In this document: positions 1-12,100 of the stretch, one piece after another
How the letters are laid out: every line of letters starts with the position of its first letter
Numbering within the stretch: the stretch's first letter is position 1
Assembly: GCA_039545315.1 (NCBI GenBank)
Contig: BCIM01000016.1
Coordinates: forward strand, 62,001 to 126,000
Direction: 5' to 3'
DNA length: 64,000 nt
Origin: Kondoa malvinella
Taxonomy: Eukaryota > Basidiomycota > Agaricostilbomycetes > Agaricostilbales > Kondoaceae
The notes under the pieces: generated by a model
The model's database searches: none
What the model saw: the letters and a program-made list of their open reading frames with translations, nothing else
What the model was told of the DNA's origin: nothing
Program-made: the position numbers and the translations under genes

Positions 1-63
1 AGGTCCGTGCATCGCTTTCATTGCATTCGTGTGCTGATTTGGTCTTAGCAACTTGGTGCATGG

Positions 64-1482
64 ATGGATATTCCTGAGTGAGTGCTAGTCTGTGTGCTGC
101 AAGGTGACTGACAGCGTGACCTGCAGATGGACAAACAACGTTTCACCTTTGGTCGACAACTGCCCTCTCGAAGTCATTGACTGTAGTGCGCTATCTATTA
201 CTTCCCATCAAGCTCTTCTAATTGTTCCGTACAGTTCTCGGCGATGAAGGTCTCAACATCCGCGATCATGTTGCTTTGGCCGCTACTTGCAAGACTTTTC
301 GCGTCGCTTACTCTACCGAAGAAGTCTGGAAGGCCTTGCTTGCTGTTCGACAGCTTGAGAGTGTTGCTGATGATCTTTACGTGAGCCGATCTGTGAGGGT
401 CTGTTGAGTGTCGGAGCTGATCTGCCCCAAAGAATGACTTTCGCGATGAGGTAGGAGTTGTTCCGTCACACGATTGAATGACACTGATCCGTTCAGCTAG
501 GCTGGCGATTTGGGAAAATCTGCTACGGCCAGCGAGGAGCAGAAGCACTTGCGCACTGTGACCCACGTCAGTGTCCCGAGCCTCAGCAATTGTGTTTTGC
601 TGAAGAGATCCCAAACTGACAGATCTTCAGCAATGCACCTAACATCCGAGCCAGCGACTTTCAACTCGTCACTAGCGTCGGCGGGATGCCTGTAGTGGCT
701 ATCGCCCCGTCGCACTCTACTGCGGTCTTCAAAATTAACGTCCGTGATGCCAATAATAACAGCAAAGCGGTAACTGACCTCAAGACAGGAACAACGCATC
801 AACCAGAGTAAGCGATCACTAGTCTAGCTGAAAGACTACAGCTGAATCACTCCTCACTAGCCAACGCCAAAGCTCATTACAAGGTCTCGCCTGCTGAATT
901 AAAGAATCTCACTAGCAAAGATGAGTACAATCGAGGGAGTTCATATGTCTTATACAGCTTGGTATGTCTTACCTTTATTGCTCTAGCACAATCCACAAGC
1001 ACCCAAAAAGATGTATCGAGAATATGTATGCTCTCAGCCATTGTCGGCTGACTTTTACTAATAATGTGTGCAGTCTGTCCAAGCTTTGGCTTATCACGCT
1101 CATGGTGGACCTCTCGGCCATGCTCAACAGTGAGTCTCGCCTCTTTAGCCCAATACGTTGCCTAATATTGCTTACAGCATGAACAAAGTGAAGACTACCG
1201 CTGCCAAGGCTCAAGCTACCAAACAAGCTAATGGTGGTGCGTCAAGCCTATCTGTTGCTATGTACTAGCTGAACGTGCGTCTTTATGCAGCGCCCCCTCC
1301 CAAGGCTCCTCGAGTCGGCAAAAACATGGACCGGTGAGCAAACAGACATCATTTGCTGCACAGATCTGATGCGTATGGCTAGTCATTTGCCTCGAGAAGC
1401 TTACGACAAAAGCTATGGTGGATACATTGGATACCACGCATACATGAACGGAGAGGGAGAAGAATACTATGCTTCTGATTGA
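64..1482 (+). CDS. F-box protein with XPA-like C-terminal segment
   Basis: Spliced from about nine small exons. The start at 64 gives MDIPE, and splicing 78-126 joins it in frame to a segment containing CPLEVIDFLGDEGLNIRDHV, followed by ATCKTFR and STEEVWKALL. This is the usual F-box layout (LPxEVID start, ATCKxFR, W near the end), so the protein probably presents substrates to an SCF ubiquitin ligase. Farther on, about 870-960, KVSPAELKNLTSKDEY is reminiscent of the XPA C-terminal DNA-binding fold, which some fungal F-box proteins carry. The end is rich in Gly and Tyr and stops at 1480-1482. The start depends on one small 14-nt exon and could lie upstream of the window. Substrate unknown. 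Confidence 0.6.
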
Positions 1483-1923
1483 ACGTTGATTATGCTTCAT
1501 GTACAGTAGACGATTTCCTGCATGTATAACAGGGCCTATGCATTTGCATAGCCGAACACTTTGATTCAGCTGAAACCGACTGCACTCGGACACGGACAAC
1601 GAAAAGTCTCCGCGCAGATCTCGTATCACTGCTAGCCTAGCCCCAAGCGCGTGCGAATTAGTCCGCACGTTGGCTTGGAAGATCTGCAGTGGACAGCCCT
1701 TGTCTTATCTCGTCGACTCTATTTTGAGTCCTTCTAGATCTTCTTGGCAAATGAGCTACCGCAACATAGTGCTGCGCCTATGCGCTCACTCGTCCCTTGT
1801 TGGCTGTGTTCCTACCGTTAGCGATGCTATTATTACGGAATCCATCGCAGTCTTATCTGCCCTTGATTGTCCTGCCTTCCTCCTTTCATCTGTTTCACTA
1901 TCTCTCTTTCCATATTCAACACA

Positions 1924-2754
1924 ATGGAAGACCTCTCTCCTTCCTCTTCTCGTCTACAGCAGCCGCGGTGGAGCATCTCTGGTATGTCCGTTGCTGCATC
2001 TCCGAGCCCTACTCATTCTGCGATAGGCTCCACTATTGTAGAGCCCTACACACCTGCGCTCCCCAAAGGATGGAACTCCCAGTACACTTCCGGAGCTACT
2101 ACTCCAATCTCTTCTGCGCCCATCCGTATCTCTGGCGAAGGCATCAGTCTGAGAATCAACGGCAACCTCATTGAAGTCTCGCCTACCTCTTTATCTAATG
2201 ACGCTGATGTTGAATCAAGAGAGCAAGCGCAGAGACCTGCATGGCGCAGCATCTCGGCTTGGCGCAGATGGGCAAAGTCAAATCGAACGTGGATCATGAC
2301 GCTGTTCTACATTGTCTACACGCTGGTTCTTCTGGTGCCGGCTATCGTCACGCCAACGCTGGTCTGGGGGATCATTAGGTACAAGGTTTTGGACGGGCAA
2401 CTGGCACCTGGCTTGTCGGACGCTGTTATCGCTGTCTTGTGAGTATCATCTCAATCGCTGCAAGGCATCGAGCTGACCTAGATATAGGAGCACTGCTACT
2501 TGTGTCTTCAACACCTTGCTTGTGCTTGCAATGAAAGGGCTGGGCTTGATAGCAGCTCCTTGGGTGAGGGCAGCGTGTCTCTCGCAGTACCATCTCACTG
2601 ACTACTGCAACAAAGGCCCAGAACCTCCTCACTGGTATTGGAGTCATCGGTGAGTGTTCACTATACAGTGCCCAAGGACTTGCCAATCATGATTTGCTAT
2701 ACAGCGACACTCGTCGCTCTCAGAAACTCAATTCAGCTGCCTCTTCAGGCGTAG
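1924..2754 (+). CDS. Small membrane protein, unrecognised
   Basis: The first exon begins MEDLSPSSSRLQQPRW and has about 100 Ser/Pro/Thr-rich residues, probably disordered and cytosolic. A basic patch (AWRRWAKSNRTW) precedes a clear transmembrane helix (FYIVYTLVLLVPAIVTP). Splicing across short introns at about 2440-2488, 2571-2616 and 2651-2704 adds two more hydrophobic stretches (VFNTLLVLAMKGLGLIAAPW and LLTGIGVIATLVAL), ending IQLPLQA at the TAG 2752-2754. Three helices are predicted in about 220 residues. I do not recognise the family. No catalytic motif is visible, and location in a cell membrane is inferred only from hydrophobicity. The next gene, also a membrane protein, follows about 420 bp downstream on the same strand. 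Confidence 0.55.
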
Positions 2755-3172
2755 AGAGTATGGCTTGCTGGTCATCTTGTAATATTACGCACGCATGTAG
2801 AACTTCGTTCATGTCAAATAGATCGTCTTTTAAAGTTTTACGACCAAATTTACATGCTTTCTCTACCGTACATAGCTATATCTGCTTCCATGCCTAAAAA
2901 GGTGAACCTGGATGTGTGCTTTAGCCTTTAACGCTCTTGCCATGCCGCTCGCTTACTGACGGCTGGTTGGGATGTCCTCCTCTGCTGTGATCTCCCGCTC
3001 TGTCCTTCTGACCCACACGCTAACGCCGTTCCTCTGGGCCTTGGTATGCGGATTGTAATAAGCCCATGCGAAACGCTTGCTCCTCATCGATCCCGGCGGC
3101 TTGTGTTGCTTGTCCGTGCACTTTTGTCCTCCTACTCCTTCTCGTCCTTCTCTCTTCTGGAGACAAACATCC
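2755..3172. other. Intergenic stretch
   Basis: Region between two + strand membrane-protein genes. It is pyrimidine-rich near 3120-3165, as expected for a fungal promoter and 5' leader. I see no gene or RNA here; the short open frames on both strands have no natural composition. Confidence 0.5.
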
Positions 3173-5160
3173 ATGTCTGGCGTCGAGCAGATCTTTACAA
3201 GTCTGCTGCAGCGGACCATGGCACTCCCTCCTACTCAGAATCGTGAGCTACCTCGACGACCATCTGCATACCAGGCCTATTGATCAAATCAATGCAGCTT
3301 TCACATACTTGTTCGTGATCTCGTCGAAGGGCTGAGCCTGTTGTGATTGACAAGTCTGTTAGCCGCAATGAGCTCCGCGTTCTTTCAGTCTATCAGGTCA
3401 GTGCATATTCTGCTCGCGGCCGCGCACATGCCTGATAGTGCTTTGTCAGATGCAAGACTGGTGGTATAGGTGAGTCTGTAGCGCTCCACCTACGCTTCGA
3501 TCTGCTCACATCGCTCGCGACTGCCCAGATTGATGGCCGCCGACATAGCTCTGATGTCCTTTGCTCTGGTCTTCTACCTTGCCATGTTGGCTATAAGATT
3601 CCGTACCAATAATTTGTGGTTCTTCAAGCTATCAGAAACCGGCTACGGAAGTGCGTTGATACGGTGCTATCGAGTACTCGAATTGATGATCCTGTTATTC
3701 TAGGCATTCTGGTCCCAAACACTACCTCACTATTTGCCGCTATATCCGTCATATATGCCGTCATCATGATACCAGGCCTCGCCAGTAAGCGAGCGAGCCC
3801 GCCTAATCTCCATCTGATACGATCCGTTCTCCCATGCAGCTATGATCGCCGGCTACAAAGAAGCTATAGGTCTCAGCATTTACCCTTATCTGCATATGCT
3901 CGCTTGGCCAATTAGTACGCTTCCTTCTTCCATGTTCAAGCAACATGAGCTGATTATGCGTACAGCTGTTACTGTTGTGATCAGCGAGCTACATGTACGA
4001 TGCTTGAACTACTAGATTACGTCAACTTACAGCAAGACAGGGCATCAGCGTATTTCTATACATGCTACAGGCATCGAAAGCTATCCCGCAATTATTCGGC
4101 ATCAAAATCAAACCTATCATCGTTACTCTGACATTCTTGTGAGTTCACACCTCATGACGACGCTTTGCCAAGCTGATAGCTGGCAAAAGGGCGCTCTATC
4201 TCATTTCCTTTATCAGCATTGTTGTCCCATTCGCGATCGCGTAAGCATGATTTCTTGTCTGAAGACTCTCTTTTCTAAGCTTCCTTCGCCTTATATAGCG
4301 CCGTGCGCTATCCGTTTGACTATTCGCTGGTAAACAAGCTCGCAGCTGCAATCGACGTAGCGGGAAAGGATTGGCAACCCGGAGAGCCTTTTACCATCAT
4401 TCGTGTGGGACACCCCTCTCGATTGCGTCGCGAAGCTGACCTGTTCTCAGCTCAATGGTTTCCTATTGCTGCAGAAATGACCGATCTCGCAACAGTTGGA
4501 TCAAAGTGGAATCAGACTGCCTGGCTCGTGCTGCTCCCCAACATCATCATAGTCACCTGTCTGTTTCTTCCCGTTGGCTTTCTATATGCTCGCGCGCTGT
4601 CAAGTCGACTTCGCCTTCTGCAGCATCAAACCGATTCTCACCAATCTGGAGAAGCACAATGGCTACGATCGGCCTACTTGCTCATGTAGGTGGTACTCGG
4701 ACTCCTGATTAGTCATCGCTTACGACATCCGTCAGGCTGGGAGAACTCGCCGTCATACTGCTCTGCTCCATTGCATACTCAGTCATTACCGCACAATGGG
4801 GCACGCAATATCAGACCATTATCAGAGACTTTGGCAAGATCAATGCTACTTGGTCTATACTCTATACAATTTACCCGGTCATGTCGTTCGTGATTAGCAG
4901 CGCGCTTCTGTTCAGGGCACTACAAGGCGCCAAAGGGCAAGGCAAGGCTGGCAGTCTATTCGATCGCAATACAGGCACCAAGTCTCGTTCAGGCTTTCAG
5001 CGATCTGGCGTCCAATCTAGTGAGTCAGTCTTTCCCAAAGCGAACATTACCTGACCGGCTTTCCTTAGACAACCTGGCTGTCCAAGTTTGCACTGTGGAA
5101 TATGTCGAGATGGACGATTCTTTGGCTCGCAACGACAAAAGAGAGAAGGATGAGTACTGA
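3173..5160 (+). CDS. Polytopic membrane protein, unrecognised (about seven helices)
   Basis: The confident part starts with an exon encoding MQDWWYRLMAADIALMSFA and continues over about ten short exons. Hydrophobic helices include ALMSFALVFYLAMLAI, LFAAISVIYAVIMIPG, YLHMLAWPITVTVVI, ISVFLYMLQA, ISFISIVVPFAIA, TAWLVLLPNIIIVTCLFLP and LAVILLCSIAYSVI. A soluble loop of about 90 residues lies at 4300-4500. The tail is charged and ends EMDDSLARNDKREKDEY at 5160. The layout is receptor-like or transporter-like, but I recognise no family signature. The 5' end is uncertain: ATG 3173 (MSGVEQIFTSLLQ) joins in phase to the exon at 3355-3396 only if the intron 3275-3354 uses a GC donor. Another upstream start is possible. 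Confidence 0.55.
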
Positions 5161-5340
5161 TAGGTGGTTGTTCGTAAAAAGTAGGAGAATGTATTAGCCT
5201 TGGCGTATACAATGCATGCAGATGTGTACAATGAAGCATCCACATAGCTATGATGGCCCGGATGACTGTCCAGAAGCGCTTTATCCCAGGCAATTATCAG
5301 CCAGCCCAGCAGGTAAGCAAGCCAAAACTCACCAATGCAA

Positions 5341-6310
5341 TCAAGCGAGCATCGCTCTAATAGTAGTCTCAAAAGATTCTGGCTCTCTCCCAAGGTACTT
5401 CTTCAGATGCGGCGTAACAACAGCTGTCTCTCCATCCCTGATCGCATCCCAAGCATTTGCCCACTCTCTACCTTGTCCTGCTAATCCTGCATCCACCTCA
5501 GGCCGTTTTGCGTACTCCTCGACTGAGACTTGTCTGATAGGTAGGTCCTTTCCAATCACTTTACCGATCACGTCGGCCGTTTCTTGCAATGAGAATGACC
5601 GAGGCCCAGATAGCAGGATAGTTTGGTTCGCCGGTGATTCGTTCTTGGATACTTCAAGGATAATGTTGGCTGTTGCTTCTCCTAGCTCTTGTCTTTTCGC
5701 CCAAGAGATACCAGCACCCTTGCCATCATGAGGGATAAGCACTTGATCTGGCGGGTTCTTTGGATCCAGATGGCCCAAGTACATCAACGCAGCGCTTTCC
5801 GAGTACAAACCTTGCCTGACAATCAAATAAGAGAATGAAGGGTCTGCCTTGTGTAGGGAAGCGAGGTATTGTTCGGTCGCCAAATGGGCTTGCATGACTG
5901 TCGCTTTTGATTCCGCATTGCCATCTCCTGCAAAGGCCAATGAGGAATAGACTATCATTTTGACGCCTTGCTTGACCGCTGCATCGATAGCTCGCTTGTG
6001 TACTTTGATCCTGTCTCGCGTCATAAGTTTCGGTATTTGACGAATTCGAGCTTACACACCTGTGATCTTTGACGAAACTAGGGTAAGAGATGACGTTCAA
6101 TATGTCGACGCCATCAAAAGCCCTATCAAAGCTGTCGGGAGCATCATAATCCGCTTGACGAGGTGTAGCGCCGTTCTTAATGTGCTCTTGTAGTTTCTCG
6201 GGGTGTCGCGATATCAGGACTACACGAGATGGATCTACGATTTGGAGTAGCTGCTCGAGTGTAGCTCCACCGAGTCCGCCTGCAGCAGGGAATATTCCAA
6301 TTTTGGACAT
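5341..6310 (-). CDS. NmrA-like NAD(P)-binding oxidoreductase or regulator
   Basis: Two exons. The first starts MSKIGIFPAAGGLGGATLEQ, a glycine-rich dinucleotide-binding turn of the atypical SDR/NmrA class, followed by VVLISRHPEKL, where an Arg after beta-2 suggests an NADP(H) preference. An intron of about 43 nt joins FVKDHR to IKVHKRAIDAAVKQGVKMIV. The active-site region reads YSSLAFAG. After it come YLIVRQGLYSESAALY-type lobe residues and a substrate lobe ending TTIRAMLA. Fungal members include quinone-oxidoreductase-like enzymes and redox-sensing nitrogen repressor relatives; the substrate cannot be told. The protein is about 310 residues, normal for the family. It lies convergent with the upstream membrane-protein gene, about 180 bp between stops. 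Confidence 0.8.
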
Positions 6311-6513
6311 GGTCGAGTTGGGTTGATGTCAAGTCAGCAGAACGTGTTGTGTCAATGCGACAACAGAAGTAGACTACGTACGTACTAGGTAGGGTCTCGA
6401 TGTGTATGATCAATGGCAAGAGCTTTGGATCATGAAAGACGCTTGGCTTGCGAGCTCAGCAAACCTCGGAGGCTCAATAAAGAGCGAATAAGGACATGCG
6501 GGACAGGGAGTAA

Positions 6514-7245
6514 TCATGTTAGATTCATTCGCATGGCCAGCGCGTCCTCTCCATCGTTGTCTGATGGTATAATCAGCTTCTGATCTCTTCGATGCATGGT
6601 GAACTCACAATACTCCTTATCTATCTCCTTGACCGCAAAGCCCAACGTGTCCTTATACAGCGCTATTGCCGCTCTATTCGTTTTCCTCACATGCAAAGAA
6701 ACATAAGCCGCTGAATAGATTTCCTTCATGGCGACTTCTGTACGTCCCGAACAAGTACCTCATCAGCTTACGCCGAAAAGTCAGTTATCAGACGCACGAG
6801 AAAGTTGCATCAGCTTGTTTGCCAACCCTAATCGTCTGTACGTCCTCAAAACGGATATCGAAGTAACATGACCATGAGGTTCATCCCCTGGTTCAATGTC
6901 TTCTTCCATTTTCGCCAATATGTAGCCTACTATTCTACCTTTGTCGTCTGTCGCTACGTAGGAGAGTTGAGGCCAGGTCAAAGCGTGGTAGAGATCTGTT
7001 CTTCGATATCAGCTTTGTTTCGCGCAGTGATGAAGGGACGTGCAGTATTTGAGCTGGTAATTTTCTGTGCGTCCACAAGATGCCGACATGAGCCTTGAAG
7101 CCCAAGATCGAGAAGCTCGACGCACCAGGTAAATTGTTCAGGTTGCAATTCTGCATGCCTGGGAGATCTGCAACCTGTATGCTCTGTCAGCGACTCGGCT
7201 ATGCTAGTGCTGTCTGAAGCGCACTGTAGCTGGTCTGATATCCAT
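6514..7245 (-). CDS. NAA10: NatA catalytic subunit, N-alpha-acetyltransferase
   Basis: Spliced protein begins [20 protein letters not shown], then [80 protein letters not shown], and ends [17 protein letters not shown]. This is the full GNAT fold of Naa10/Ard1, with the acetyl-CoA loop RTYRRLGLA (RxxGxG/A). It acetylates nascent N-termini on the ribosome together with Naa15. The lengthy Glu/Ser-rich tail of animal Naa10 is absent, giving about 160 residues. Five short introns are needed. One, 6996-7043, works only with a GC donor, and the flanking residues (KYY/LYHALTW) match the family exactly, so this is well supported. The start at 7245 follows from the conserved MDIRPA. Confidence 0.93.
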
Positions 7246-7295
7246 CTGGTGAGAGCTGGTGTGATGGATGTAGCGGGTAAAGCAAGCGAGTTCAT

Positions 7296-7740
7296 TTACG
7301 AAGGACGCAAGTGAAGTCCAAACGGATGACCTGGAGAGCAAGCTACTACATGTCTATTGCCCCAGTCCTTCTTATTCGTAGCTATCCGCCGGTCCAGGTT
7401 TGCTGCGCTTTCGAAGGTGTCGATTAAGCCAAAGCCTTCGAAGCAGACTGCAGCCGATTGCTCACTGCATAGGTTGTGGTCATACTTGTTAGCCGTCAGA
7501 GGAGGGTGTTCTGGTCGCCGCGAGAGACTGCCTCCTTGAGTAGGCTTCACCGAAAGTATGAACACCAGCTATCTTGAATCCTTGTAAAGGAGAGAGATGT
7601 CAGATCAAACATATTCCAACAACGGCGAATGCACTGAACAGAGCCAGGGTGCGTAAAAGGGCCAACAGCTGTGACACTTCACGCTAGCACCATCAACAGA
7701 CGTGGAAAGAGCAAAGAGCGGAAGCTTGGCCTAAGCTCAT
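7296..7740 (-). CDS. Possible small single-pass membrane protein
   Basis: A reading frame on this strand gives LLALLRTLALFSAFAV, a good transmembrane helix. Through a canonical 52-nt intron with a CTGAC branch, it joins LVFILSVKPTQGGSLSRRPE and continues to a stop at 7296 (GHPFGLHLRPS). The 5' end is not settled. An upstream ATG at 7740 joins in frame only through a 33-nt intron, shorter than any other here. The product is not recognised. The opposite strand also has plausible coding potential over 7780-8070, so at most one of the two models is right. Confidence 0.25.
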
Positions 7741-7775
7741 TGGCAGGCTTGTTGGTTGGAAAAGATAGCCGCACA

Positions 7776-8070
7776 AAGGACAGCGACAAAAGACAGCGAA
7801 AGAGAAATAAGAGAGAAATGGATTGCATTCGCTGCACAAAAGAGAATCGCAGGAGTACTGCTTCAACATTCGACTATTGCAGGGCGCAAGTCCGACGAGC
7901 TGCTGAGACGAATACTGGACCAATGTGATGACTATGCCTACAGCCCCAGCCTGAAGATAGAAAAAGGCGAAATCATCGTGTCCGGAAGAGAGAGCAGAAC
8001 GTGCGGTCAACAAGTCTTGCTCTCACACGACCTCTTCACTGTCTATATTGCACTACAACAGGTACCGTAA
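7776..8070 (+). CDS. Possible coding exon(s), unrecognised
   Basis: An open frame with natural composition reads REIREKWIAFAAQKRIAGVL, then GRKSDELLRRILDQCDDYAY and IEKGEIIVSGRES, and ends at 8070. It contains no Met near its start, so an upstream exon is required. A candidate begins at ATG 7597 (MSDQTYSNNGECTEQ), but the connecting splice sites are weak. It lies directly upstream of VTC1 and overlaps the minus-strand candidate. No family is recognised. Confidence 0.25.
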
Positions 8071-8227
8071 CACCCAGACAACCTCGACAGAAGCTGATCC
8101 ACCTCGGGACGCAGCTCGCCCATTCCTATCTCTGTCTTTCATTTCCAAAAGTGCCTGTGCCGTATAGTCAGTCGTCCGTTTACAAGATGCACACACAAGA
8201 GCTGATAGAGTTGAGTATAGACCAGCC

Positions 8228-8934
8228 ATGTCCTCGCAACCGCTCCTCCAGCGTTCAGGGAACAAGAAGATAGCCTTACCCGTTCGAGTGGTGCGTTGGA
8301 TGGCTTTGTAGTCGGCTTCTGCTGATTGAAGAGACCATCTGGCACAGGAACCGAAAGTATTCTTTGCGTGCGCTCAACTCAAAGCAATTGACATCAGGGA
8401 AGCTTATAACTTGTTGAAAACAGCAACGAGCGAACTTTCCTCTCATGGCTCAAGTGCGTGATGTTCCGCGCTTTCAGATGCGTATCTGATAGTTAGCTGA
8501 CATTGTGCACAGCTTCACTGTTATACTTTCCGGACTGAGTTTGGGTTTGCTCAATTTCGGTGACAAAGTGGGACGGATTGCTGCTGGCATGTTTACGCTC
8601 GTCGGTCAGTCTGAGGTTGTCTGTGCATTCACGCGATGCTAAATATGCCTCACCGATTGACAGCTATGGCGGTGATGCTTTATGCGCTAACGACATATCA
8701 CGTCCGTCTCTATGCTCGATTAACAGTCTCGCACTGATATATTGCGTATTTTGGGACAGTGGAGAGCCGCGGCAATAAGGAAACGAGGAAGTGGGCCATA
8801 CGATGATAGACTTGGTCCAACTGTGCTCTGTTTCGCACTGCTCATTGCTGTTGTAAGTCTGCCTGTCCCTATACCAGACGTATGCTCATCTTGTCATATA
8901 GCTGGTCAACTTTGTACTGCGTTTCATGGAATGA
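8228..8934 (+). CDS. VTC1: Vacuolar transporter chaperone subunit 1 (VTC complex)
   Basis: Spliced protein starts [20 protein letters not shown], then [19 protein letters not shown], then [59 protein letters not shown] and [19 protein letters not shown]. This is the three-helix DUF202/VTC domain with the family's conserved Arg residues ([25 protein letters not shown]). It has no SPX or catalytic tunnel domain, so it is Vtc1, the membrane subunit of the vacuolar polyphosphate polymerase. About 125 residues, the usual size. Six introns, one (8702-8759) with a GTCCGT donor. The TGA is at 8932-8934. Confidence 0.95.
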
Positions 8935-9129
8935 TGGAAGAGTATAGATATCACATCACGTTCGGGCGGAGCAGCATGCACAGGATGGCTACTCTCTTGT
9001 TATACTTAGCTCGCCTTCATAATTTTACTGCACATAGTGTTCCCATACATATGTCCTGCGTTATCAGGGTTGTCATTTTGACGCGTATCTCTCGACGCGA
9101 AACGACGGAACTCCCTCTCTGTAGCCATC

Positions 9130-12100
9130 ATGCCTTCCGATAGCGAGACTGAGCCTGAGCAGCCAACACCTACAGCCAGTACCTCTCGCCGTCGCTTACA
9201 AAGGGGCACAAGTTCCGCAACCCGTTCGACGAAGAAAACAAAGCCCGAGCCAGAATCTGACGAACAAGAAGGTGAAGCTGCTCCTGAAGAGTCTGATGAA
9301 GAAGAAGAGGAAAGGGAGAAGCCTGCTAAAAGGAGGAAATTGAAGCGCGATTCTGATGCGCAGGACGAACATGGCTCTGATGCTGAAGAGCCCGAATCTG
9401 ATGATGAACCCGCTATTGACGTGGAAGATGTCAAGCGTAAACCTATTCGTGATTCAAAAGATGGGTACGTCTCCCTTATCTGTGCAGCAAAGAAGAAAGT
9501 ATTGAGTGTTGGGCCGAAGCTATGAAATGGGAGCCATCACTCGAATCGCTTGCAAGAACTTTATGACGTATGATTTCGTCGAATGTACACCTGGTCCTCA
9601 CCTCAACATGGTCATTGGTCCGAATGGAACAGGTAAATCGACTATCGTATCTGCTATTGCGCTCGGATTGGGTTACACGCCAAAGGTCAGCGGTGGTGCG
9701 ACTAAGCTATGTTTATAGCTTATCTTCCATGCCGACTGACAGGAACTGGGTCGAGCAAAGAATATTAGCGAATTCGTAAAGAAAGGTAGTGAAGGTGATG
9801 CGTGGCTCGAGCTGGAAGTCAAGAATCAGCCTGGGAAGAAGAACATTGTCATCAAGCGTCATTTGAATGCCGAGGATAACAGTAGCAAATTCGAGCTGAA
9901 TGGTCAGTCTACAATTTGAGTTGATGATCCAACTGAATTTCCGGATATAGGCAAGTCTGTGACTGCTGCGACTGTCAAGACTACTGTGCAAGAGCTCAAC
10001 GCGCAAGTCGATAATCTCTGGTAGGTCCCCTTGGACTGCTTGTTTGCGAGCCTGCGCCGATTACTTGGGACAACAGCTGTTTCCTCCCGCAAGAACGCGT
10101 AGCCGAATTCGCCAGGCTCAATCCTCACAACCTGCTCAGAGAAACTCAGCGCACTGCAGGGCACAAGCAGCTCACCGAATGGCATGATCAGCTCATTACC
10201 GACAAGCAGCGTTTGCTCAGTTTGAGGGTGGTGCGTGTTACACTTACTTTGGTCTTTCGAGATCTGATGTTGGTGTTCTCGCGCACAGGCTTTGGAAGGC
10301 GAAAAGAACGTCTTGAAACGCGAAGAAGAAGCCAACAGGACCAATGAACGTGATGTGCGCAGGTATGAAGAACGACAAGGTATTGAGAAAGAGGTAGGTC
10401 CGCCAGTCTAAGCATAGACAAAAGTCGCTTAGGTACTTCATGTGATCCTATAGATCAGGGTTCTCGAAGTGCAAATTCCCTTTTCCAAGTATTCAGAAAT
10501 TCGAACAGAAGTCCAAGAAGAGAAAGAAGCCGTTAAAGAAATCAAGATTGCTCTGAAAGAAAAGGAGGCCGAGAATGCACCTTTTGTCGTTGCCAAACAG
10601 ACCTTGAAAAACAACATCAAGGCTGCCGAGACTAAAAAGGCCAACCTAGCGGGCAAAATGACCAAGACGCAAGAAGATCAACGAAAGAAGCAGGAGAATT
10701 TGAACAGAGCTGTATGTTCATCTTGGCGCCGTATGTTGTTGGTGCTGAATGAAAGCAGAACAATCAATCAGAGTCACTGCGAGAAGAACTTGAAAAGATA
10801 GCGACTGACGAAAGAGCGCGATTGCAGAAGATCAAAGGCTTGAAAATCGAGATAGCTCGCCTGGAAGAACAAACTTCGGAAGCAAACAAGCCGGACATCG
10901 ATCTGAATGCGATCAATGGCCAGATTGTGTGTATACGTTACCGGCACGTTGACGTTTAAGCTGACACCATTCTGATCAGACACAAGTACAAAGCAAGATT
11001 CGAGCGTTTTTACAAGAAGTCGTGTCTTTGCAAGAACAGCAAAAGAGGATCAATGATGTTGACAAGGGGGTTCTCTACCGTGCTATCGAACACTACGGAG
11101 AGCAGATCAGAAGATTGGAATCAGTCCAGCGAGCGAAAGAAGAAAGGATCAAGCGTGAGCGAGGCTTCATGGTCAATGTCAATGGGCAACAAGTCAATGG
11201 CATGTGGGAAGCGATACAATGGCTCCGTGCGAACCAGGACAAGCTACAAGATGTGGTGTATGAGCCTGTCCGCCTTGTCGCCAACTCCAAGACGCCTGAA
11301 GCGGCGAAATACCTCGAGTCTCTTATCAGCTGGGATCGCTCCAAAGTAGGTTGAGTACGATCCAGTCATGTCTCGAGTTGATTGCTCATTTTGCAGACCT
11401 TCCTATGTCGCACCAACGCAGACTACGATCTCCTGACGAATGAGTGGAACACCAAGCGCAAGTGGAGAGTCAACGTCGCAAGTATGGGTGACATTGGCCC
11501 GCTCGACTCATTCAGGCCTCCCATACCTACGGACGAGGTTTGCACCTGTCTTCTACAATTGAACAGACTCCTGACGTTCTTCGCTTTAGCTAAAGCGACT
11601 GGGCTTCGACGGCTATGGACTCGATCTGCTTGAAGCGCCGGACGATATGAAGCGTTATCTATGCGATCAAGCTAATCTGCATCAGATCGTGAGTCATTCC
11701 AACAAGTCGATCGCTGTTGTCGGACGATGCACTCGTAGCCTGTTTCCTGTTCCGATCGAGAACTCGATGCCAGCTCTTTCGAGAACCCAAATTCCGGTAT
11801 TAGGCGTTACATTGCAGGCGGTATGACTGTCACATTCGGTTTCTCGGCCTATGGCGATCACGCTTACTATTCGACCAACAACTTCGTCAAAGCTCCTTCC
11901 TGGTGCGGTCAAATGAGTGAGGACGCGTCTCGCCGAGCAGGCCTTTGCTGAAGGTGTTCCTACAGTTGATATGGACGCTAAGAATGAGCTACTCAGGCAA
12001 ATCGAAGAGAAACGTACCGGTATTGCTGATCTCGACCGCCAATTGCAACCTCTTCGCGCCCAAGAGGATGAGATCCGAGACAAGCATGCTCCCCTGAAGG

